Source: Chryseomicrobium excrementi (GTDB lineage: Bacteria; Bacillota; Bacilli; Bacillales_A; Planococcaceae). From it: a stretch of 64,000 nt of DNA. The translations under genes and the position numbers were made by a program. How positions within the stretch are numbered: position 1 is the stretch's first letter; each line of letters begins with the position of its first letter. Shown here piece after piece: positions 31,627 to 40,550 of this stretch. The stretch lies in contig NZ_PCGR01000002.1 in NCBI RefSeq assembly GCF_002798305.1, positions 420,034-484,033 on the forward strand, written 5' to 3'. The notes beneath the pieces were generated by a model. The model worked only from the letters and a program-made list of their open reading frames with translations. It was not told the origin of the DNA and searched no databases.

Positions 31627-32398
31627 TTGCCACGTAATCAAAATTGGTGGTAGCACGCTCGCCAATCTGTCGCAAGCCTTTATCAAGAGCTTGAAACGAC
31701 GCGTAGATGCCGGACAAAACCTGATTATCGTCCATGGGGGCGGGCCCGACATCAACAGTGCGCTTGCTGAACAAGGCATCGTCTCTGAAATTGTGAACGG
31801 CATCCGCGTCACGACTCCTGAGATGATCCACACCATTCGCAACATCTTGATCGGGGACGTCAATGCGCGTCTCGTTGGGAAGATGAATGCATCGGGTATC
31901 TCGTCGGCAGGTCTCAGCGGTTTTGACGGAGTCTTTGCTTCAAACTACCTCGACCACCAGACGTACGGCGAGGTAGGTGTCGTCACAGAAGTCAACGCGA
32001 AGAAGTTCCAGTTGCTTCTGAAAGCCGGCATCATTCCGGTCGTCGCGTGTGTAGGTACTACAATAGAAGGAACTCCACTCAATATCAACGCAGACACTCT
32101 CGCATCCGGCATCGCAGCAGGCGTTCAAGCGGAATCGTTATTACTCGTCACCGACACCCCAGGAATCAAGAAAGACGGGGAAACCGTTCGTTCCGTGAGT
32201 GAGCAGGAAATTCGAAAGTGGATAGCGAATGGTATAATTTATGGGGGGATGATCCCGAAAGTGCAAGCTGCACTCGATTGCTTAGAAGCAGGGGTTCGTG
32301 CGGTGCAGATCACCGACGACACGCTCATGGGCACCACTGTAAAGGCCGTCAACCCACTACTCACGCGACCTATCAAGGAGGTTCACACGAATGCCTGA
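31589..32398 (+). CDS. argB: Acetylglutamate kinase
   Basis: 269 residues of the amino acid kinase fold: VIKIGGSTL near 16-24, HGGGPDIN near 49-56 and VTDTPGIKKDG near 188. It begins at ATG 31589 inside argJ (38-base overlap); the next in-frame start is well inside the protein. GGGGGTG lies about 12 bases upstream, so translation is probably coupled. Confidence 0.92.
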   Translation: MTTSKSTQAIVPNCHVIKIGGSTLANLSQAFIKSLKRRVDAGQNLIIVHGGGPDINSALAEQGIVSEIVNGIRVTTPEMIHTIRNILIGDVNARLVGKMNASGISSAGLSGFDGVFASNYLDHQTYGEVGVVTEVNAKKFQLLLKAGIIPVVACVGTTIEGTPLNINADTLASGIAAGVQAESLLLVTDTPGIKKDGETVRSVSEQEIRKWIANGIIYGGMIPKVQAALDCLEAGVRAVQITDDTLMGTTVKAVNPLLTRPIKEVHTNA

Positions 32399-33512
32399 AA
32401 CAACAACCAAAAGCCGCCTGTTCCAAAACTACGCGCGCCGTCCGATTGAACTAGTCAAAGGACAAGGCACGAAAGTCTGGGATGCAGACGGCAACGAATA
32501 CTTAGATTTTATCGCTGGAATCGCAGTGCTCGCACTAGGTCACGCGAATCCAAAAATCAACGCCACACTTCATGAACAGTCTGAAAAGCTGTGGCACGTC
32601 TCGAACCTGTTCGAAAGTAGTGGGCAAGAACGTTTAGCGGAGGTTCTTACAGAAGGCACACACTTCGAACACGCCTTCTTTTGTAACAGTGGAGCAGAAG
32701 CGAACGAAGCGGCCATCAAACTCGCGCGCCGCCATACTGGCAAGCACCACATTATCACATTCAACAACTCATTCCACGGTCGCACATTCGGTGCAATGTC
32801 CGCAACTGGGCAAGATAAAATTCAAAATGGCTTCGGACCGCTTGTTTCGAAGTTCACACATGTGCCTTTCAACGATGCAGAAGCCTTGAAAGCTGCAGTC
32901 ACGGAAGACACGGCCGCCATCATGCTGGAAATCGTTCAAGGCGAAGGGGGCGTCAACCCGGCGACCCCAGAATTCGCGGCGACCATCCAACAGCTCTGCG
33001 ACGACAATGGCATCTTGCTGATCGTCGATGAAGTGCAGACAGGAATCGGCCGCACTGGCACGCGTTACGCGTACGAGCAAACCGTTTTGAAACCGGACAT
33101 CGTGTCTCTTGCGAAAGGTCTAGGAGGCGGCTTCCCAATCGGAGGCATCCTTGGGACAGCAGAAGTCGGCGTCTCGCTGACACCTGGTTCGCATGGAACA
33201 ACATATGGCGGAAACGCTCTAGGTGTGGCTGTCTCACACACTGTCGTATCTACAGTCTTTGAACCAGCTTTCTTACAAGAAGTAAAAGAAAAAGCAGCGT
33301 ACCTTGCTGACAAGCTCTCAGCTAAATACGAAGTGCGCGGTATGGGCCTACTCATGGGGCTCGTCGTCGGGGATAGCGCAGCGTTCGCAGCGGAAATGCA
33401 GGCTAAGGGCTTGCTGGTCGTGCCAGCAGGACCAGCTGTCGTCCGCTTGCTGCCACCACTAAACGTATCGTACGAAGAGCTCGATCAAGCAGCTGCCATC
33501 TTGTTAGCTTAA
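32391..33512 (+). CDS. argD: Acetylornithine aminotransferase
   Basis: 373-residue class III PLP aminotransferase. Asp213 (IVDEVQTGIGRTG) and the PLP lysine Lys242 (SLAKGLGGGFPIGG) are present. Overlaps argB by 8 bases with a strong AAGGAGG. The argF and carbamoyl-phosphate synthase genes often found here are absent and must be elsewhere. Confidence 0.94.
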   Translation: MPETTTKSRLFQNYARRPIELVKGQGTKVWDADGNEYLDFIAGIAVLALGHANPKINATLHEQSEKLWHVSNLFESSGQERLAEVLTEGTHFEHAFFCNSGAEANEAAIKLARRHTGKHHIITFNNSFHGRTFGAMSATGQDKIQNGFGPLVSKFTHVPFNDAEALKAAVTEDTAAIMLEIVQGEGGVNPATPEFAATIQQLCDDNGILLIVDEVQTGIGRTGTRYAYEQTVLKPDIVSLAKGLGGGFPIGGILGTAEVGVSLTPGSHGTTYGGNALGVAVSHTVVSTVFEPAFLQEVKEKAAYLADKLSAKYEVRGMGLLMGLVVGDSAAFAAEMQAKGLLVVPAGPAVVRLLPPLNVSYEELDQAAAILLA

Positions 33513-33554
33513 TAATTTTGGATTAAAGCGCTCTGTGAACCGCTATCCACCAGG

Positions 33555-33579
33555 AGGTGCCTTTCGGGGCGCCTTTTTC
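33555..33579 (+). terminator. arg operon terminator
   Basis: AGGTGCC / GGCGCCT followed by TTTTT. Confidence 0.85.
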
Positions 33580-33678
33580 AATTCCTTCGAAATCCGAATA
33601 ATTCGAGTCGCCTCACTTGAACTCCGTGCCTCACTTCAGTACGCTAAAATCAACAACATCTATGAAGGAGAGACGCAC

Positions 33679-34803
33679 ATGACTACCAATTGGCAACACC
33701 CCCTCACATTACCAAACGGAGCGACACTTAAAAACCGCATTATGATGGCTCCGATGACGACCTATTCTTCAGAAATTAACGGAGATGTCTCTGACCAAGA
33801 ACTAGCTTATTATGCTCGCCGTGCGAAAAGCGGAATCGGTGCTGTCATCACAGCATGCGCTTACGTTCAGCCACAAGGAGCGGGCTTCATCTATTCGATC
33901 GGTGCAGAATCCGACGACCGCCTTCCAAGCTTGAAAAGACTCGCTTCTGCAATCAAAGACAACGGAAGCACAGCCATCCTGCAAATTTTCCACGCGGGTC
34001 GCCAGTCAAACAGCAAAGTGCTAAATGGGGGCACGCCTGTATCGGCAAGTGCAGTCGCATATCCTCGAGACGGGGCAGAAACACCGCGCGAACTAACAGC
34101 AGACGAAGTCGAAGAAACGATCCGTGCGTTTGGTGAAGCCACTCGTCGTGCCATCGAAGCAGGATTTGATGGCGTCGAAATCCATGGTGCCAACACCTAC
34201 TTGATCCACCAGTTTTTCTCGCCACATTCGAATCGTCGCACTGACAAATGGGGCGAAGACCGCTCGGCATTCCCGCTTGCAGTCGTTGCAGAAGTGAAAC
34301 GCGTTGCAAAAGAGCTCGCGCCAAGCAACTTCATTATTGGTTATCGCTTCTCGCCAGAAGAGAACACGGACCCGGGCTTTACAATAGAAGAAAAGCTCGC
34401 GCTGATCGACAAGCTAGCTGACGAAAACTTAGATTATCTTCATATCTCGCTTGGAGAGTTCTTCGATCAATCTTATACGGACGAAACGGGCACACCTCGA
34501 ATCGCACGATTTGCTGAAATCATTGCTGGCCGAACTCCACTAGTAGGCGTCGGCTCTCTCAATACGAAGAGCGAAATCGACCAAGCGGCTGCTTCCGGCT
34601 ACGCAGAGCTGTTCGCCATCGGACGACCGATCGTGACGGACCCAGAATGGTATCCAAAACTAGTCGAAGGCAAAGAAGACTTGTTGCTGACAGAAATCGA
34701 CCCAACCAACCAAGATGCACTTGATATTCCAGACGCTCTATGGGAGAAGATTTTAAACGTAACGGGCTGGTTCCCGGTCAAGCAACCAACTGAAAAGTAT
34801 TAA
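33679..34803 (+). CDS. NADH-dependent flavin oxidoreductase (Old Yellow Enzyme family)
   Basis: 374-residue FMN barrel. LKNRIMMAPMTTYSS at the N-terminus, the substrate/FMN residues in EIHGANTYLIHQFFSPHSN (His and Asn-type pair) and the phosphate-binding end FAIGRPIVTDPEW are visible. Reduces activated double bonds; physiological substrate unknown. ATG 33679 follows GAAGGAGAGA. Confidence 0.88.
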   Translation: MTTNWQHPLTLPNGATLKNRIMMAPMTTYSSEINGDVSDQELAYYARRAKSGIGAVITACAYVQPQGAGFIYSIGAESDDRLPSLKRLASAIKDNGSTAILQIFHAGRQSNSKVLNGGTPVSASAVAYPRDGAETPRELTADEVEETIRAFGEATRRAIEAGFDGVEIHGANTYLIHQFFSPHSNRRTDKWGEDRSAFPLAVVAEVKRVAKELAPSNFIIGYRFSPEENTDPGFTIEEKLALIDKLADENLDYLHISLGEFFDQSYTDETGTPRIARFAEIIAGRTPLVGVGSLNTKSEIDQAAASGYAELFAIGRPIVTDPEWYPKLVEGKEDLLLTEIDPTNQDALDIPDALWEKILNVTGWFPVKQPTEKY

Positions 34804-34810
34804 TTGGAGG

Positions 34811-34837
34811 AGACAAGCCTGCGCGCTTGTCTTTTTT
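34811..34837 (+). terminator. Terminator of the oxidoreductase gene
   Basis: AGACAAGC / GCTTGTCT followed by TTTTTTC. Confidence 0.9.
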
Positions 34838-34858
34838 CTATGAAATCCGTACTTGCGA

Positions 34859-35263
34859 GGACAAGAGGTTGTGTTCTTCGGACTCCGCGAGGGTTTGCGC
34901 GGACATCAAAGGCTGTTCTGCGGACTTCGAGCTTTACCAGGACTTTAAAGAATGTTCCTCGGACTTCGCGAGGGATTGCGCGGACATCAAAGGCTGTTCC
35001 GCGGACTTCAAGCTTTACCAGGACTTTAAGGAGTGTTCCTCGGACTCCGCAAGGGTTTGCGCGGACTTCAAAGGCTGTTCCGCGGACATCGAGCTTTACC
35101 AGGACTTTAAAGAATGTTCCGCGGACTCCGCAAGGGTTTGCGCGGACTTCAAAGGTTGTTCCTCGGACTTCGAGCTTTACCAGGACTTTAAGGAGTGTTC
35201 CTCGGACTCCGCGAGGGTTTGCGCGGACTTCAAAGGTTGCTCCGCGGACCTCAAAGAACATCC
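34859..35263. repeat. 81-bp tandem repeat built from ~21-bp subunits
   Basis: AGCTTTACCAGGACTTTA recurs at 34930, 35011, 35092 and 35173, exactly 81 bp apart. Inside each unit GGAC recurs every 21, 21, 18 and 21 bp. Because 81 is a multiple of 3, long frames stay open on both strands (203, 184 and 153 codons), but none has a convincing ribosome site. From 35264 to 35577 only regulatory sites were seen. Confidence 0.9.
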
Positions 35264-35426
35264 CAAGGACTTCAAGCAGAAAGAAAATGGCATTTCAAAC
35301 ACAACACAACCTAACCACAGCAACATCTCAAAAAGAGAAACCGAACATCCTATCCCGCTCAAAAGTCGTAACTTACCCTAACTTTGTGTTACAAAACATT
35401 AAATGGAGTCTATGAAACTCGTTTTC

Positions 35427-35443
35427 TGTAACACTCTTGTAAT
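35427..35443 (+). promoter_or_regulatory. WalR box
   Basis: TGTAAC-N5-TGTAAT, an exact match to the WalR (YycF) consensus of two TGTWA half-sites 11 bp apart, 135 bp before the LysM-3D gene. Bacillus yocH, a similar gene, is WalR-activated. Confidence 0.6.
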
Positions 35444-35577
35444 ATTAGATAACTGTGTGACCTATTTCACATAAAATAGCACGTAAATTGAAAGTTTACT
35501 GCAATGATTCTGTTATTCTCCTGAAATAGTAACGTGGTACGATAGTACTCGTTAGTGAAAAGGAGGAAATTCATACT

Positions 35578-36336
35578 ATGAAAAAACAAATCGTTGCACT
35601 AACCGCTTTCGCAGGCTTACTATTCGGAGCCGCGACATCAGCATCAGCAGCAGAAGAAACGTACACAATTAAAAGCGGAGACACACTTTGGTCTATTTCT
35701 CAAAAATACAATGTAACAGTTCAAAACTTACAAGACTGGAATAACCTTTCGTCTGATCTAATCTATCCTAACCAAAAGTTAGCGATTGAAGCATCAGCAG
35801 CGAAAGCGCCAGCACAACCAGCTCAGAAGCCATCAAAATCAGATGCGTCTTCATACACAGTCAAAAGTGGAGATACGCTTTACCGCATCTCTGTTAACCA
35901 CGGTGTAACCGTAGCCGACTTGAAAGGTTGGAACGGTCTTTCATCAGACTTGATCTTCCCTGGACAAGTATTAGCGGTTCAAGGCGGCAGCTACACGAAA
36001 CCAGTGAGCAACCCAGCACCAGCAAAACAAACGTCTCCTGAAGCAGTGAAAGAATTCAAAGTGGAAGCGACAGCTTACACAGCATATTGCTCAGGATGTT
36101 CAGGAGTAACAGCTACAGGAATTGATTTACGTGCAAATCCACACCTAAAAGTCATCGCAGTAGATCCAAAAGTGATTCCACTAGGATCACGCGTATGGGT
36201 TGAAGGTTATGGCGAAGCGATCGCTGGAGACACTGGCGGCGCTATTAAAGGCAACAAAATCGATGTCTTCTTCCCAAGCCAATCAGATGCTCTTAACTGG
36301 GGTCGTAAGACGGTTACAGTTAAAATCTTAAAATAA
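35578..36336 (+). CDS. Secreted LysM-3D cell-wall protein (YocH-like)
   Basis: 252 residues. Signal peptide to about 24 (TSASAA), two LysM repeats (about 27-70 and 90-135) that bind peptidoglycan, and a C-terminal 3D domain with three conserved Asp (VEATAYTAYC..., VIAVDPKVIPLGSRVWVEGY, AGDTGGAIKG, IDVFF). 3D domains are related to lytic transglycosylases. AAGGAGG ribosome site. Confidence 0.88.
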   Translation: MKKQIVALTAFAGLLFGAATSASAAEETYTIKSGDTLWSISQKYNVTVQNLQDWNNLSSDLIYPNQKLAIEASAAKAPAQPAQKPSKSDASSYTVKSGDTLYRISVNHGVTVADLKGWNGLSSDLIFPGQVLAVQGGSYTKPVSNPAPAKQTSPEAVKEFKVEATAYTAYCSGCSGVTATGIDLRANPHLKVIAVDPKVIPLGSRVWVEGYGEAIAGDTGGAIKGNKIDVFFPSQSDALNWGRKTVTVKILK

Positions 36337-36343
36337 ATGAGTG

Positions 36344-36376
36344 CTCCCACAGCAAAAGTCGCTGTGGGAGTTTTTT
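36344..36376 (+). terminator. Terminator of the LysM-3D gene
   Basis: CTCCCACAGC / GCTGTGGGAG followed by six T. Confidence 0.92.
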
Positions 36377-36379
36377 CTG

Positions 36380-36757
36380 TTTAGATGTGCAACCGACTAT
36401 ATAGAAACCCATTCAAAAACCGGTCACACTCTATGAGGCAAAGAGCGCTTCATAGAGCATGCCCGGTTTCCGGAGAGTTTCTGAGCCTGCCGATTCCACT
36501 TTTCACTATGTCCAGTTACGAACGCCAGAAATCCCCGCAAAAAATCATTCGCAACTATAGAGGCAAAAAGCGCCTCATAGAGCATGCCCGGTTCTCGAAG
36601 AGTTTCTGAGCCCGCCGATTCCACATTTCGCTATGTCCAGTTACGAACGCTAGAAATCCCCGCAAAAATCATTCGCAACTATAGAGGCAAAAAGCGCCTC
36701 TATAGCCACGCCTGATTTTTACAAGATTTCTAGAGTGGCGTTCTCCACTTTTCTATG
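36380..36757 (+). repeat. Element A copies 6-8, three in tandem
   Basis: Three head-to-tail copies with a period of about 127 bp fill the gap. The last has perfect stems: CTATAGAGGC (36679) / GCCTCTATAG (36696) and GAACGC (36645) / GCGTTC (36738). It ends three bases before the stop codon of the XRE-cupin gene. Confidence 0.88.
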
Positions 36758-36759
36758 TA

Positions 36760-37317
36760 CTACCGCCAATTCGCCGTCATCGCCCAAATCGCAATAGCAG
36801 GTTTGTCGCCCGGATTGAAGAAGCGGTGGGGCAGCTCGCTATCGAAGAAGATGGCATCGCCTTCGACAAGTTCGAAGCGGTCTGTACCGACTTCGACGAT
36901 GAGCGTTCCTTCTAAAACGTAGCCACATTCCTCGCCTTTGTGCTGGATGACTTGGTCTTCGACTGTATCGCCTGGATCGACGACGAGTTTGAAGAAGCCG
37001 ATGTCTTTTCCGATGCTAGGGGACAGCAAGTGGTATTCGCTATTCGGTCGAATCCGTTTGACGACAAGTTCGTCGTCTTTCTTATAGACATTGACACGCT
37101 CGCCGTCTGTCTGATCGAAGAAGGCAAAAATCTGGACATTCAAGCTGTTCGCAAGATTCCACAATGTTTCAAGGGAGGGGGAGACAAGACCTCTCTCAAT
37201 CTGAGAGACCATACTTTGACTGACGCCTGCACGTTTCGCCAGTTCTTCTGATGTGATACCCAGTTCGCGGCGCATCATACGAATGCGGCGACCGATTTCG
37301 ACCTTTGGAAATTCCAA
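36760..37317 (-). CDS. XRE-cupin transcriptional regulator
   Basis: 185 residues. HTH at about 9-63 (IRMMRRELGITSEELAKRAG, VSQSMVSQIERGLVSPS) and a cupin_2 domain at about 110-180 (HKGEECGYVLEGTLIVEVG, FFDSELPHRFFNPGD). The cupin pocket probably senses a small ligand. TTG start with GAGAGGTGA upstream. Target not evident. Confidence 0.85.
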   Translation of the reverse strand: MEFPKVEIGRRIRMMRRELGITSEELAKRAGVSQSMVSQIERGLVSPSLETLWNLANSLNVQIFAFFDQTDGERVNVYKKDDELVVKRIRPNSEYHLLSPSIGKDIGFFKLVVDPGDTVEDQVIQHKGEECGYVLEGTLIVEVGTDRFELVEGDAIFFDSELPHRFFNPGDKPAIAIWAMTANWR

Positions 37318-37485
37318 CTACTTCACCTCTCGAATTAAATCGTTCTCCCTCTATTGTCTTATAAAGTCTAAAAATATACAATATTCAAATTTAATAAATA
37401 GTTACAATTTAAAAGTTGACCTAATAAAGCGTGAAAGTTACCACATTTAACCGATTTTTATAGAACTAAACATGAATTCGTCATT

Positions 37486-37513
37486 TGTAACGTAACTGTA
37501 ATATAACTGTAAC
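37486..37513 (+). promoter_or_regulatory. Triple WalR box
   Basis: TGTAAC-N5-TGTAAT-N5-TGTAAC: three half-sites in exact 11-bp phase, about 120 bp before the NlpC/P60-SLH gene. The 312-bp gap holds no other clear feature. Confidence 0.7.
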
Positions 37514-37629
37514 TATAAAGATGAACTGTATCTGCTAATATTGAGCTTGTAGAAAAAATTCAAACAAATTACGATTCAATGCCTGATCAGCATCCAGAAT
37601 CAACAAAAAACTTATGAGGTGACAACGAC

Positions 37630-38685
37630 TTGAAGAAGCGAATTGTATGGATGATTATTGCTGTACTACTTTTTACAGCTACACCATTTATGTCGAACGA
37701 AGCACAAGCCAGTGGATCAGCAACTCAAGATGAGATAGTAAACTATGCGAAACAATTTATCGGAGTACCTTATAAGTGGGGCGGCAACACGCCTTCTGGA
37801 TTTGATTGTTCAGGATACACTACATATGTATTTAACCAAAAATTCGGATTTAACTTACCACGTACATCAGGTTCACAAGCTGGGGTCGGATCAGCGGTCT
37901 CAAAATCAAACCTTCAAAAAGGTGACCTAGTATTCTTCAGCTTCACAGCTGGTAGCTCTAGCGTAGGTCACGTTGGAATCTACATCGGAAACGGTGACTT
38001 CATCTCTGCGACTAGCTCAAAAGGTATCGCGATTGAAGACTTAAACACAAACTCTTATTGGGCACCACGTTATATTACAGCACGCCGTGTACCTGGCGTT
38101 ACTTCTGGTACAACTCAAGTTTCGAACCCAGCTCCAGCTCCTAAGCCAGCACCACGTCCTGACCTACCAAAAGGTGAGTACTACGACGTTTCTGATAAGC
38201 ACTGGGCTAACAAAGCAATTACAGAATTAAGCCTTGATAACATCATCTCTGGTTATGACGGTTCTGAATTCCTTCCACAAAAAGACGTTTCTCGTGCAGA
38301 AGCAGCAGTTATGGTTGCGAAAGCTTTAGGATTAAAACCAGTTTCAGGTTCAAAGTTCAAAGATGTTCCATCATCTCACTGGGCTTCAGGTTACATCAAT
38401 GCATTAGCGCAAAAAGGAATCGTAAGCGGTCGTCCTGAAGGATTCGTACCTAAAGGGGACATCTCTCGCGGAGAGATCACAGTGATCTTGACACGTGCAT
38501 TCTCTATGACAGCAACAACTTCAAACGTAAGCTTCTCAGACATCAACAACCACTGGGCGAAATCAAGCATCATGAAAGTGGCTTCTGCTGAAGTAGCAAG
38601 CGGGTACAACGATGGCACATTCAAGCCAAACGCAAGCGCAACACGTGCTGAATTTGCTCAATTCGTTTACAACTCAATTAAATAA
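37630..38685 (+). CDS. NlpC/P60 endopeptidase with three SLH domains
   Basis: 351 residues. Signal peptide to about 28, NlpC/P60 domain with catalytic Cys60 (GFDCSGY) and His114 (VGHVGIY), a Pro-rich linker, then three SLH repeats (from about 190). It would cut muropeptide stem peptides while held on the wall polysaccharide by SLH. TTG start after GAGGTGAC. WalR boxes upstream. Confidence 0.9.
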   Translation: MKKRIVWMIIAVLLFTATPFMSNEAQASGSATQDEIVNYAKQFIGVPYKWGGNTPSGFDCSGYTTYVFNQKFGFNLPRTSGSQAGVGSAVSKSNLQKGDLVFFSFTAGSSSVGHVGIYIGNGDFISATSSKGIAIEDLNTNSYWAPRYITARRVPGVTSGTTQVSNPAPAPKPAPRPDLPKGEYYDVSDKHWANKAITELSLDNIISGYDGSEFLPQKDVSRAEAAVMVAKALGLKPVSGSKFKDVPSSHWASGYINALAQKGIVSGRPEGFVPKGDISRGEITVILTRAFSMTATTSNVSFSDINNHWAKSSIMKVASAEVASGYNDGTFKPNASATRAEFAQFVYNSIK

Positions 38686-38694
38686 GACAATTCA

Positions 38695-38724
38695 AAAGGA
38701 CTGGCAAAAGCCAGTCCTTTTTTT
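38695..38724 (+). terminator. Terminator of the NlpC-SLH gene
   Basis: AAAGGACTGGC / GCCAGTCCTTT around AAAA, followed by T residues. Confidence 0.92.
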
Positions 38725-38753
38725 GTGCCTATATAATAGGAAGAAACTCAAAA

Positions 38754-40424
38754 TTAATCTGCTTGTACCGAATAAAATGCGTTGTACAGCATCATAGCAA
38801 ATTCTGCTCTTGTAACAGCTTGCTCCGGTCGGAACGTCTGATCTTCTGGATACCCCACCATGATTCCGTACTCAGCGATCGAGTCAATCGCTCGGCTGTA
38901 ATACTTCTCAGGGGACACATCCGGAAACATCGCTTTGGTAGTTGCAGGAGGAAGCTCTAGTGTGTTCGAAAGAATCAAAGCTAAGTCGCCACGCTTAATA
39001 CCTGATTGCGGGGCAAAACGAGTCGGACTCACTCCTTTTACGATCTGTTGCTCAAAGGCATACGAGATAGGAGAAAAGGCGAAAGAATCTCTCGAGACAT
39101 CTTGGAAATACGATTGTGTAGTAGCTGGCCAGTTTAAGGCTCGTCCTAACATCGAGACAGCTTGGGCTCGAGTCAAAGGGTCGTTCGGTCGAAACAGTCC
39201 ATCTGGAAAGCCGGCGATGATGCCTTCATCGTACACTTTTTGCAGCGCTTGTGAATACCAAGCGGAAGCTTTGGTGTCTGGAAACAAGCCGGGAGGTTCT
39301 TTTACAGATTGGATCAAGCCAAACCCGTAAGTTGAATCACGACCTCGTGGGCCATAATCTTTTGCGTTCTGTTGCAACAGTTTTCGAATCTGATCATTTG
39401 TCAACGTCGGGTACTCTTGCATATATTGAGCCGCTATTCCCGCCACAAAAGGCGATGCCATGGAAGTGCCGGTCTTGAGGGCATAGTCTTCCTGAGTCAT
39501 AGTGCTTGTCAAGACGGCGGTTGAATAGATGTCTTCTCCAGGTGCTACGAATTCTTGGGAAGGGCCTCGGAAAGATGAGTAATAAATGGAATTGTCTTTG
39601 GCGAGCGAACCGACTGCGATGACACTCGGGTATTGGGCTGGGAATTGGACATCGTAGTTTCGGATATTCCAGCCATTCCCCGAAGCCGCTACTAACAGAA
39701 TCCCTTCATCATAAGCCTTTTTCATCATGTCACGAACCCCTAAACCATCTGGACCAGCTAAGCTCATATTAAGAATATCCATGTCGTTATCGATGGCCCA
39801 TTGAATTGCATTTAACAAATTTTCGCTTGGACTAGAAGTTCCTTCTCCAAATATCCGAATCGAATACAAATCTACTTTCGGGGCGATACCTCGAACGCCT
39901 ATTGAATTCGCTTGTGCGGCTAAGATACCTGCTACGTGGGTACCATGTCCTGTGGAGTCTCGTAGATGAGAGCCTGTTACAAAACTGACACCACCGACTA
40001 CGCGAAGGTCCGGATGCTGCGCATTGATTCCGGAATCAATGATACCTACTTTAATTCCGTCTCCCCGGTATCCCAGAGCGTACGCTTTATCGGCTAAGAC
40101 GGGCTTGTAGCCCCAATTGGTCGTTTCAGCTGTCTGGTAGAACAGTTCGTCTTCTGGATAAGGCGTAATGGCGATGTCTTCCTCAGCAAGTTGGAAAGTA
40201 GCGTAGGAATCAGTGGGAGGGAGCGTTGCAATGACGGACGAGATAGCAGGGAGGTCGGCAGTGATCGTCGCTCCAATGGCTTTCAAGTAGTCATAATCAA
40301 TCGCTTCATCAAATTGAATAAATACTTTCTCAGGTTTGGTTAGTTCGGCAGGGGTGGCAAAAGCGGTCGTGGAGAGACCTGTAAGTGAGATGAGTAGGGT
40401 GAGAGTAAATGTGGTGCGTTTCAT
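38754..40424 (-). CDS. Subtilisin-like (S8) protease with three SLH domains
   Basis: 556 residues. Signal peptide to about 23, a propeptide-like region (about 30-95), then the S8 domain with Asp130 (IIDSG), His160 (GHGTHVAG), oxyanion Asn250 (ASGN) and Ser321 (GTSMASP). Three SLH repeats follow from about 378. Surface-anchored protease for protein turnover or S-layer processing. ATG at 40422-40424 has AGGAGG; the longer reading lacks one. Confidence 0.9.
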   Translation of the reverse strand: MKRTTFTLTLLISLTGLSTTAFATPAELTKPEKVFIQFDEAIDYDYLKAIGATITADLPAISSVIATLPPTDSYATFQLAEEDIAITPYPEDELFYQTAETTNWGYKPVLADKAYALGYRGDGIKVGIIDSGINAQHPDLRVVGGVSFVTGSHLRDSTGHGTHVAGILAAQANSIGVRGIAPKVDLYSIRIFGEGTSSPSENLLNAIQWAIDNDMDILNMSLAGPDGLGVRDMMKKAYDEGILLVAASGNGWNIRNYDVQFPAQYPSVIAVGSLAKDNSIYYSSFRGPSQEFVAPGEDIYSTAVLTSTMTQEDYALKTGTSMASPFVAGIAAQYMQEYPTLTNDQIRKLLQQNAKDYGPRGRDSTYGFGLIQSVKEPPGLFPDTKASAWYSQALQKVYDEGIIAGFPDGLFRPNDPLTRAQAVSMLGRALNWPATTQSYFQDVSRDSFAFSPISYAFEQQIVKGVSPTRFAPQSGIKRGDLALILSNTLELPPATTKAMFPDVSPEKYYSRAIDSIAEYGIMVGYPEDQTFRPEQAVTRAEFAMMLYNAFYSVQAD

Positions 40425-40517
40425 CGGCGCTAACCTCCTGCATACAGTTTCTTTCATTATATAGCAATACCCTAATAAATAGCTGTGGTAACTCAAAAAA
40501 AGAACTATTTTGTCGTT

Positions 40518-40546
40518 AAAAAAACACCCCCGTCGCCGGAGGTGTA
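40518..40546 (-). terminator. Terminator of the amidase gene
   Basis: On the minus strand ACACCtCCG pairs with CGGgGGTGT and is followed by T residues. Confidence 0.8.
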
Positions 40547-40550
40547 AAAG

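Noticed and set aside
33535-33678. Upstream extension of the flavin oxidoreductase
   Set aside because: It covers the arg terminator; ATG 33679 has GAAGGAGAGA and matches the family start.
34804-35415. Long open frames across the 81-bp repeat on both strands
   Set aside because: They stay open because 81 is divisible by three; three competing frames, no good ribosome site and no recognised domain.
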